Under the pieces are notes generated by a model. It did no database searches. It was given only the letters and a program-made list of their open reading frames with translations, and was not told the origin of the DNA. Positions 57,962-64,000 of a stretch of DNA of 64,000 nucleotides are shown here, one piece after another. Position numbers and translations under genes: made by a program. The stretch is from Micromonospora sp. WMMA1363 (GTDB lineage Bacteria; Actinomycetota; Actinomycetes; Mycobacteriales; Micromonosporaceae). The DNA is taken from contig NZ_JAUALB010000001.1 in NCBI RefSeq assembly GCF_030345795.1, positions 5,696,001 through 5,760,000 of the forward strand, read 5' to 3'. How positions within the stretch are numbered: the stretch's first letter is position 1; each line of letters starts with the position of its first letter.

Positions 57962-59278
57962 TCAGTCCACCTGTTCGCCGAGCCGGACCAGTGACGTGCG
58001 CAGCGCGTGGACGAGAAAACTCAGGTCGGCATCCGGGGCGTTGAGCGGCGGCGCCACCAGCAGGCCCTCCCCACTGCCGTCTCTGCAGAATCCGACGAAC
58101 GGGTACAGCAGCAGGCCGTTGCTCCTGGTGATTCTCAGTGCGTCGCCGACGGTGCCCGGGGCCAACTCGATGCCGTAGAAGTAGCCGAGGCCCCGCACAT
58201 CCGTCACCGCCGGCAGTTTCCGTGTCGCCTCGGCCACCACTCGACCCACCGCCGCGCCGCGCACCTGGTCGCGGTCGAGAGCACCGATGTCGTCCAACAC
58301 CGACAACACCGCGAGCCCGACCCGTGCCTGCAGCGGGGTCGCCGACATCGTTCCCATGAGCGGCAGCCACCGCCCGCTGGACAGGATGTCCTCGGCCAGG
58401 TCCGGCGCGACCATCGTGGCGGCCAGTGGAACGAACCCCGCGCCGAGCCCCTTCGCCAGCGTCACGATGTGCGCCTCCGCGTCCGGCGTGTGGTGCGACG
58501 CCAGCGGCAGCCCGGTGCGGCCCAGACCGGTGAGCACCTCGTCATGGATGACGAGGACGTTGTACTCGTCGCAGATCTCGCGTACCGCCCGCAGATATCC
58601 GGCCGGCGGTACGTACCCGCCTCCGGTGGTGCCGTTGACAGGCTCCACCAGTACCGCGGCGACGTTCTCCGGACCGGCCTCGACGATCGCCTCGCGCACC
58701 GCCTGCGCACATTCCACCCGGCAGGTGGGGAACGGACAACCGAGATGCTGGCCGGGGTAGGGCGGATCGAAAGCCGGCCCGATCCCGAAGGTGTCGTCCT
58801 CGTGCGGGCGCCGGGAGCGGTGGCCGGACAACGCGAGCACGAACGCGCTGTTGCCGTGGTAGCCGAGCGAGGCCGTCAGCACCTTGTGCCGGCTCGCCTC
58901 ACCCCGCGCCCGCTGTGCCAGCCTGGCCAGCGCGATGGCGGCCTCCACGGCGTGCGTGCCGGTGGGGGTGAACATCACGCGGTCGTCCGGCCTGTGTACG
59001 GCCCTCGCCGTGGCGGAGGCGAGCTGTTCCATCTGGCGGGCCACCAGCGAGCCCGGACTGGCGTACGTGCAGATCCCCGCCTGGTCCCGCAGCGCCTCGA
59101 CCACCGCAGGATGGGCGTGACCGATGTTCACGTTGATGATCCCGCTGGACGCGTCGAGGTAGCGTCGTCCGTCGTCGGCGAATATCCAGCACCCATCGGC
59201 GTGGGTGTAGGAGATGGGCGGAATCTGTAGCCGCGCCGCCAGTAGCTGCGACGTGCCCGCAGCATCCTTCACCGTCAC
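57962..59278 (-). CDS. Class III PLP aminotransferase
   Basis: 438 aa. GTG at 59278 with GGAGGG eight bases upstream, overlapping the stop of a 19-codon reading frame. PLP Lys276 lies in TLAKGLGAGFVPLAA and Asp246 in VIHDEVLTGLGRTG. PTGTHAVEAAIALAR matches the cofactor-phosphate loop of the acetylornithine/4-aminobutyrate group (fold type I, class III). Its place inside the deoxysugar block, just after the 3-ketoreductase on the same strand, makes it the best candidate for the C4 (or other) amination. However, NDP-sugar aminotransferases normally belong to the DegT family (for example SpnR), so this would be unusual. It could instead act on an unrelated amine. Confidence 0.85.
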   Translation of the reverse strand: MTVKDAAGTSQLLAARLQIPPISYTHADGCWIFADDGRRYLDASSGIINVNIGHAHPAVVEALRDQAGICTYASPGSLVARQMEQLASATARAVHRPDDRVMFTPTGTHAVEAAIALARLAQRARGEASRHKVLTASLGYHGNSAFVLALSGHRSRRPHEDDTFGIGPAFDPPYPGQHLGCPFPTCRVECAQAVREAIVEAGPENVAAVLVEPVNGTTGGGYVPPAGYLRAVREICDEYNVLVIHDEVLTGLGRTGLPLASHHTPDAEAHIVTLAKGLGAGFVPLAATMVAPDLAEDILSSGRWLPLMGTMSATPLQARVGLAVLSVLDDIGALDRDQVRGAAVGRVVAEATRKLPAVTDVRGLGYFYGIELAPGTVGDALRITRSNGLLLYPFVGFCRDGSGEGLLVAPPLNAPDADLSFLVHALRTSLVRLGEQVD

Positions 59279-59334
59279 GGCCGGGACCCTCCGAACACCT
59301 CAACCACGTCGCCGCGGATGTCACACAGCTGCAT
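59275..59334 (-). CDS. Possible 19-aa leader peptide coupled to the aminotransferase
   Basis: ATG at 59334 has AGGAG at ideal spacing, and its TGA overlaps the GTG of the class III aminotransferase by 4 bp. The 19-residue product is unremarkable. The arrangement looks like a short upstream frame that hands ribosomes to the aminotransferase; it may not be a functional peptide. Confidence 0.4.
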   Translation of the reverse strand: MQLCDIRGDVVEVFGGSRP

Positions 59335-59452
59335 ACGAACTCCTGTCGTGCTCGAGAGTGGATCGGCCCGCGATCGGGACTGAGCCGTTCGGGCCCGGGT
59401 CAACTCAGGGGGTGCGGGGTGCCTCCTCGACACGCGGCGGGCGCCGCCGCCC

Positions 59453-60472
59453 TCATGCCGACGCCGCCATCTGGCTGGTGGCCGCCTGCTCGTCGGCCTG
59501 ATTGGTGCAGCGCCTCGCCCTCCCCCGGATGTCGTCGACGAGAACCGCCTGCCGCAGGACGCTGCCGTTGTCCGGCAGACGCCCCGATCGGACAGCCGTC
59601 GCGAACGCCCGCACCGAGTTCGCCACCTGGTCGTCGGGCGCCAGCCGGATCTCTTGAACGCTCGACTTCCGCTCCAGGCGCAGTACCGGGACGTGGTCGG
59701 CGGGTGGGGTGTAGGCATGCTCGATCGCGATTCGCCCCTCGCTGCCCCAGAGTTCGTAGCTGGACCGGTAGGAGTGGTCGAGGCCGAAGGTCAGGTGCAC
59801 ACCCACGCCGCCCTCGGTGCACAGCAGAGCATGCCCGCAGGAGTCGACGTGCTGGCCGGGCCGGGAGGTCAGCACCGCCGAGACAACCTCCATGCCGCTG
59901 CCGCCCAGGAAGGACATCGCCGCGCGCAGCGGGTAGACCCCGGTGTCCAGGAGCGCGCCACCGCCGAGTTCGACGCTGTAGCGGACATCGCCGACCGGGC
60001 GCCTCGGCACGCCGAACGAGGCGTGGAAGGCGTACAGGCGGCCGATCACGCCGTCTTCCAGCTGCCTGCGGACCACCGCGTGCTGACTGTGGTGGAGGAA
60101 CATCATGTTCTCCATGAGCACCAGGCCGCGGGACCGCGCCGTGGCTGTCAGTTCGCGTGTCCGGGCTCCGCTGGTGGTCAGCGGCTTCTCGGCTAGGACG
60201 TGCTTGCGGGCGCACAGGGCGTCTTCGATCCAGCTGGCGTGCATGGCGTTCGGCAGCGGGACGTAGACGGCCTCGACCTCATCGAGATCCAGCAGCGCCT
60301 CGTAGCCCTCGACCGCGCGGCAGCCGTAGGCCCGCGCGGTCGGCACGGCAGTGTCGAGGTCCCGGCTGGCGATTGCCACGATCTCGACCTCCGGAAGGGC
60401 CGCCATGGCGGGAAGCGTCTTCCGGCGGGCGATGCTCGCGCATCCCATGATCCCGATTCGCACGGGAGCCAC
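59453..60472 (-). CDS. NDP-hexose 3-ketoreductase (Gfo/Idh/MocA family, SpnN/TylCII type)
   Basis: 339 aa. GTG at 60472 with GGAAGGAGA upstream. The Rossmann segment IGIMGCASIARR near residues 6-17 and the AEKPL motif identify the Gfo/Idh/MocA family. The GGGALLDTGVYP and GLDHSYRSSYELWGSEGRI segments match NDP-hexose 3-ketoreductases. It would reduce the 3-keto group left by the 2,3-dehydratase to give an NDP-4-keto-2,6-dideoxyhexose, the substrate of the 3-dehydrase. It is unlike RifL except at family level. It is divergent from its pathway partner and under its own RifZ-type promoter; the aminotransferase is 174 bp downstream and probably in the same transcript. Confidence 0.9.
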   Translation of the reverse strand: MAPVRIGIMGCASIARRKTLPAMAALPEVEIVAIASRDLDTAVPTARAYGCRAVEGYEALLDLDEVEAVYVPLPNAMHASWIEDALCARKHVLAEKPLTTSGARTRELTATARSRGLVLMENMMFLHHSQHAVVRRQLEDGVIGRLYAFHASFGVPRRPVGDVRYSVELGGGALLDTGVYPLRAAMSFLGGSGMEVVSAVLTSRPGQHVDSCGHALLCTEGGVGVHLTFGLDHSYRSSYELWGSEGRIAIEHAYTPPADHVPVLRLERKSSVQEIRLAPDDQVANSVRAFATAVRSGRLPDNGSVLRQAVLVDDIRGRARRCTNQADEQAATSQMAASA

Positions 60473-60559
60473 AAGATCTCCTTCCCCAGTTTGTCCAGGT
60501 CAGCAGCGATCACCGGGACGGAGGAATCGCGTCGAGCCCGACCGGCCCTGGTCCTTCGG

Positions 60560-60604
60560 AGAGTAGGACTGGCGTGCCGGCCCGGGTATCCCTTGGTCTG
60601 ATAG
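60560..60604 (-). promoter_or_regulatory. RifZ-type site and -10 box for the 3-ketoreductase gene
   Basis: Minus strand: CTATC (60604-60600), 8 nt, GGATA (60591-60587), 21 nt, TACTCT (60565-60560). Two mismatches from the consensus but the same geometry as the other sites and an identical -10 box to that of the plus-strand P450. Confidence 0.65.
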
Positions 60605-60633
60605 CACGCCGCGCGGCTGCACCGCGCACGGTG

Positions 60634-60677
60634 CCATCAGAACGAGGGATGCCCGCCGATCGCGGCTGTCCTAGCCT
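60634..60677 (+). promoter_or_regulatory. RifZ-type site and -10 box for the 2,3-dehydratase gene
   Basis: CCATC (60634-60638), 8 nt, GGATG (60647-60651), 20 nt, TAGCCT (60672-60677). Two mismatches in the left half. The N8 spacer is close to that of the P450 sites. It sits back-to-back with the minus-strand site 60587-60604, mirroring the divergent P450 region. Confidence 0.7.
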
Positions 60678-60912
60678 ACGGAGGAAGCAAGCCCGCGGAC
60701 GGCGGTCACCGACGGCGGAGCGCGACCGCCGCGTCCGACGAATTCGCATGGGAGACCACGGCCGGCGCCGTGGATGGAGGTACGCCTGAGCAGGTCGGCC
60801 TGCTCCGCTTCCTATGGAGGAAATGCCGCAGTGCCCGGGTCCCCGGAACCCGGGTGACCGACACCTCTTGGCCGGCCACTGATTCCGGGACCGCGGACAC
60901 CGGCGCGTAGGT
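60678..60912 (+). other. Structured leader of the 2,3-dehydratase transcript
   Basis: About 225 nt from the predicted transcript start to the gene; with the two promoters it fills the 440-bp divergent gap 60473-60912. It contains three perfect 7-bp stem-loops: CCACGGC/GCCGTGG at 60756-60773 (loop CGGC), GAGCAGG/CCTGCTC at 60788-60805 (loop TCGG) and CCCGGGT/ACCCGGG at 60834-60854. A 19-codon frame starts at ATG 60823 directly after GGAGG (60816-60820) and runs through the third stem. A 13-codon frame starts at 60749. It matches no RNA family that I can name. Confidence 0.5.
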
Positions 60913-62373
60913 ATGACATCAGGGGATCATGTGATCGACAGCGCGAGCGGGACACTCACGGGCGCGGAGTCGGGACGGTCCGGGCGGGCCGCCTCCTCCG
61001 TTGACGACGCGGTCATGTCCATGGCGGACTTCTACTCCTGGTTCAACGCGCGGGCCCGCGCGAACAGCTTCCGGGTGGAGCGGATTGCGTTCGCGGACCT
61101 CTCCGGGTGGGGCTTCGACCCGGACACGGGCAATCTCGTCCACGAGAGCGGGCGGTTCTTCTCGGTGGAGGGCCTGCGGGTCCGGACCAACCGGTCCTGG
61201 GTGAGCGAGTGGGGCCAACCGATCATCGTGCAGCCGGAGATCGGCGTGCTCGGCATCCTCGTCAAGCGGTTCGATGGCGTCCTCCACTGCCTGATGCAGG
61301 CCAAGATGGAACCGGGCAACATCAACGGACTGCAGATCTCGCCGACCGTGCAGGCCACTCGCAGCAACTACATGCGGATCCACGGCGGTGCGGGCACCAA
61401 GTACCTGCAGTACTTCCGGCCCGGCTCCCGAAGCCGGGTGCTGTTCGACGGGCTGCAGTCCGAGCAGGGGTCGTGGTTCCTGCACAAGCGCAACCGCAAC
61501 ATCATCGTCGAGACCGAGGACGACGTTCCGGTCGACGAGGACTTCTGTTGGCTCACGCTCGGTCAGCTTCGCCGTCTGCTGTTGCTCGACCACATGGTGA
61601 ACATGGACGCCAGGACAGTCCTGGCGTGCATCCCGCCAGCGTTGACAGGACCGAACGACGAGGACGCCGGCGACGAGTCGTTCACCGATGCGGTCCTGCG
61701 TTCGTTCTCCGGTCAGGGCACGGCCGTGCACGAGCCCGAGCAGATCCTCAGCTGGCTCACCGAGGTGCGGGCCCGGCAGGAACTAGTGCAGCGCCGGGTG
61801 CCGCTCAAGCACCTCGCCGACGACGGCTGGCGCGTCGGCGCCGACGTTATCGACCACCGGGACGGCAAGTACTTCGACGTCATCGCGGTGGCCGTGCAGG
61901 GGAGCAACCGAGAGGTCACGGCGTGGACCCAGCCGTTGGTGGCCCCCAAGCAGGCCGGCCTACTCGCGTTGCTGGTCAAGCGGATCGGCGGCACGTTGCA
62001 CGCGTTGGTGCAGGCCCGCAGTGACGCGGGCATGCTCAACATCGCCGAGCTGACCGCCACCGTGCACTGCCAGCCGGGCAACTACGCCGACGTACCGGCG
62101 GAACACCGCCCCCCTTACCTCGACTACGCGTTGACGGCACCCGCGTGCCGGGTCCGGTTGGACGTGCTGCATTCCGAGGAGGGTGGCCGCTTCCACCACG
62201 CACAGAACCGGTACCTGATGATCGAGGTCGAGGACGAGTTCGTCGCGCCCGACGACCGGTATCTCTGGGCGACACTGCACCAACTCACCTCACTGCTGCC
62301 GCACAGCAACTATCTCACGGTGGAACTCCGCAGCCTCGTGGCCAGCATGCGCAGCCTGACGCCGCGGCTGTGA
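60913..62373 (+). CDS. NDP-hexose 2,3-dehydratase (EvaA/TylCVI/SpnO type)
   Basis: 486 aa, two tandem copies of the hexose 2,3-dehydratase domain. The first spans about residues 35-235 (ADLSGWGFDPDTGN, GRFFSVEGLRV, LGILVKRFDGVLHCLMQAKMEPGN, LQSEQGSWF). The second spans about 290-480 (GWRVGADVIDHRDGKYFDVIAVAV, ALLVKRIGGTLHALVQARSDAG, LHSEEGGRF). It removes the C2 hydroxyl of NDP-4-keto-6-deoxyglucose to give a 3,4-diketo sugar for the 3-ketoreductase. The start is uncertain: ATG 60913 has a poor ribosome site, while in-frame GTG 60931 has AGGGG at good spacing. A homologous gene (orf18) is known in the A. mediterranei cluster. It converges with the flavin hydroxylase, 30 bp apart. Confidence 0.92.
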   Translation: MTSGDHVIDSASGTLTGAESGRSGRAASSVDDAVMSMADFYSWFNARARANSFRVERIAFADLSGWGFDPDTGNLVHESGRFFSVEGLRVRTNRSWVSEWGQPIIVQPEIGVLGILVKRFDGVLHCLMQAKMEPGNINGLQISPTVQATRSNYMRIHGGAGTKYLQYFRPGSRSRVLFDGLQSEQGSWFLHKRNRNIIVETEDDVPVDEDFCWLTLGQLRRLLLLDHMVNMDARTVLACIPPALTGPNDEDAGDESFTDAVLRSFSGQGTAVHEPEQILSWLTEVRARQELVQRRVPLKHLADDGWRVGADVIDHRDGKYFDVIAVAVQGSNREVTAWTQPLVAPKQAGLLALLVKRIGGTLHALVQARSDAGMLNIAELTATVHCQPGNYADVPAEHRPPYLDYALTAPACRVRLDVLHSEEGGRFHHAQNRYLMIEVEDEFVAPDDRYLWATLHQLTSLLPHSNYLTVELRSLVASMRSLTPRL

Positions 62374-62403
62374 CGGGCAACCGGATGGAGCGGGCCGGAC
62401 GCC

Positions 62404-63996
62404 TCAGCCGGCGGGGGGCGGCGCGCTCGCCGGCGCCGGGGTCCGAAGCTGGTTCCGCAGGTCGTCGACCACGTCCCGGATGCCGCCCGGGCCGCTCCCG
62501 GCACCGAAGACGTGGTAGTCGGGACGGATGAGTAGGGCGGTCGCCCCGAACTGCGCCAGATACGGGCGGTAGACGTCGTCCACGTCCACCGCGCCCTGCT
62601 CCGGTGCGTCTCCGGGCGGTAGCAGCCGCACCATGTGGGTGTCCAGCGTGCCGAGGAAGGACAGCCGCTCCTCGTCGAGTGCGGTGTGCGGATCCTCGGT
62701 GGTCAGCAGCACGAAACCCCGGCCGACGACGTCGTCGAACAGCCCGATGTCGCGGCCCAGGGCCACTCGTCCCTGCGGCGCGACCGCACCCGCCGGTGGC
62801 TCGGCCACGTCCGCCCCGGGCCGCCGGTGCAGCAGCCCGTCCGAGAGCGGCTTCGCCGGATCCGGCCGGACCGGGGCCCGCCCGCGGCGGTTGGCCAGTA
62901 CCGTGGCGTCGCGCTCGGCGGCGGCCGCCGGATCGGTCACGCAGATCACCCGGCCTAGCTGGACCGACGCCAGGATCGCCTCCTTGGCCTGCGCGCGGCG
63001 TTCCTGCGGGTAGGAGTCGATCAGTGACTCCGCCGCGAGTCCGCGCAGTGTGAGGTCGAGCTTCCACGCCAGGTTGACGACGTCCCGGATGCCGGCGCAC
63101 ATGCCCTGACCGGCGAAGGGTGGCATGAGGTGGGCCGCGTCGCCAGCCAGCAGGACGTGACCCACCCGCCACCGCTCGGCCCACCTGGCCTGGAAGATGT
63201 ACGTGGTGCTGCGCAGCAGGGTGGCGGTGTCGGGTCTGACGCCGAACGGTGCGAGCAGGCGCCACGCCGTCTCGTCCCGGTTCAGCTCGGCCGTGCTCTC
63301 GCCGGGCAGGCGCATGAATTCCCAGCGCCGCCGCCCAGGGCCGCTGCCCACCTGGGTCGTGGGCCGCGCCGGATCACAGATCTGCACGTTGGTGGGGACG
63401 AATTCGCGTGGCTCGTGGAGTTCGACGTCGCAGAGCAGCCACTCGTAGGAGAATCCGAGGTCCGTCACGGGGACGTCGAGGTGGTGGCGGACGAAGCTGT
63501 TGGCGCCGTCGCATCCCACGACCCAGCGCGCGGAGACGCGTCGCGTCGCGCCGTCATCGTCGGTGGCGAGCACCTCCACCCGCTCGTCGCCTTCGCTGAT
63601 GCCCACGACCTCGTGTCCGCGCAGCACCGTGAGATCGGGGAGCGACGTCGCCCGGGCCGCGATGAGCTCCTCGAGGGCCGGCTGGTGCATCGTGTTCGCG
63701 TCCGGCCAGCCGTACGGGCCGGACGTGCCGAACGCGATGTCCAGCAGGATCTCACCGGCGGCGGTGCGCCACTGGTAGCCGCTGGCCGGAGCCGTGATCC
63801 GGCCAAGGTCCGGGCCGATCCCGGCGGCGGCCAGGAGGCGGGCGGTCTCACCATCGAAGCTGGTCGCCCGGGGCAGCCGGTATGGCCGGGGACGGCGTTC
63901 GATCACGGTCACCCGCCAGCCGCGTCGGGCGAGTAGCACCGACAGGGTGGCGCCGACCGGCCCGTTGCCCACGATGACGACGTGCGCGTCTCTCAC
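62404..63996 (-). CDS. rif-orf19: FAD-dependent aromatic hydroxylase (Rif-Orf19 type)
   Basis: 530 aa, complete; GTG at 63996 lies 4 bases from the window edge, so its ribosome site is not fully visible. Group A flavin monooxygenase: GxGxxG at residues 10-15 (VGNGPVGA), the DG motif in VVGCDGANSFVRHHL, and the GD motif in VLLAGDAAHLMPPFAGQG. It resembles 3-(3-hydroxyphenyl)propionate hydroxylase. In A. mediterranei, Rif-Orf19 hydroxylates the benzenoid ring during chain growth, which lets the naphthoquinone ring close. Its presence supports a naphthalenic rather than benzenic ansamycin. It acts on a PKS-bound intermediate in the cytoplasm. It is the last feature on the right, convergent with the sugar 2,3-dehydratase. 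Confidence 0.92.
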   Translation of the reverse strand: MRDAHVVIVGNGPVGATLSVLLARRGWRVTVIERRPRPYRLPRATSFDGETARLLAAAGIGPDLGRITAPASGYQWRTAAGEILLDIAFGTSGPYGWPDANTMHQPALEELIAARATSLPDLTVLRGHEVVGISEGDERVEVLATDDDGATRRVSARWVVGCDGANSFVRHHLDVPVTDLGFSYEWLLCDVELHEPREFVPTNVQICDPARPTTQVGSGPGRRRWEFMRLPGESTAELNRDETAWRLLAPFGVRPDTATLLRSTTYIFQARWAERWRVGHVLLAGDAAHLMPPFAGQGMCAGIRDVVNLAWKLDLTLRGLAAESLIDSYPQERRAQAKEAILASVQLGRVICVTDPAAAAERDATVLANRRGRAPVRPDPAKPLSDGLLHRRPGADVAEPPAGAVAPQGRVALGRDIGLFDDVVGRGFVLLTTEDPHTALDEERLSFLGTLDTHMVRLLPPGDAPEQGAVDVDDVYRPYLAQFGATALLIRPDYHVFGAGSGPGGIRDVVDDLRNQLRTPAPASAPPPAG

Positions 63997-64000
63997 GGTA

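Overview
The window is about 64 kb of very GC-rich DNA with strong third-position GC bias, GTG/TTG starts and GTGA/ATGA start-stop overlaps. This is typical of an actinomycete (Amycolatopsis, Micromonospora or Salinispora type). It is the core of a rifamycin-type naphthalenic ansamycin cluster. The evidence is the gene order rifA(end)-rifB-rifC-rifD-rifE-rifF, followed by 3-amino-5-hydroxybenzoate (AHBA) genes rifG-H-K-L-M, with acyltransferase specificities and reductive-domain defects that fit the rifamycin assembly line module by module. The exact product and species cannot be read from the window.

Layout. 1-42648 (+): type I PKS. It holds the end of module 2 and all of module 3 (RifA), modules 4-6 (RifB), 7 (RifC), 8 (RifD) and 9-10 (RifE). 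Every AT is methylmalonyl-type except AT9, which is malonyl-type. There is no thioesterase; 42663-43439 encodes the RifF amide synthase that closes the macrolactam. 43473-49120 (+): a small unknown protein, then aminoDHQ synthase, DAHP synthase, AHBA synthase, an oxidoreductase and a phosphatase. 49546-53287: a Rieske ferredoxin and a P450 (-), then a P450 and a [3Fe-4S] ferredoxin (+). 53479-54705 (-): a PapA-like acetyltransferase (Rif-Orf20 type). 54978-62373: a deoxysugar set with glycosyltransferase, E1/SpnQ-type 3-dehydrase, class III aminotransferase, 3-ketoreductase and 2,3-dehydratase, scattered on both strands. 62404-63996 (-): the flavin hydroxylase (Rif-Orf19 type) tied to naphthoquinone formation.

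How it works together. RifG/H/K/L/M help make AHBA. RifA-RifE extend it, RifF releases it as a macrolactam, and the hydroxylase, P450s and acyltransferase tailor it. The sugar genes would supply a 4-amino-2,3,4,6-tetradeoxyhexose of the tolyposamine/forosamine kind, so the product may be a glycosylated, tolypomycin-like rifamycin. Related sugar genes are also known in the A. mediterranei cluster, whose main product carries no sugar, so this remains a hypothesis.

The most interesting non-coding signal is a set of six sites matching CTACC-N8-GGATG. Each is followed 20-21 nt later by a TANNNT -10 box, upstream of rifK, both P450s, the 3-dehydrase, the 3-ketoreductase and the 2,3-dehydratase. This matches the reported binding site of the LuxR-family regulator RifZ and implies one regulon for the window. 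Other notable features are long perfect duplications between modules 7 and 8 and between KR5 and KR10, a KR3 lacking its catalytic tyrosine, a structured leader before the 2,3-dehydratase, and several strong hairpin terminators.
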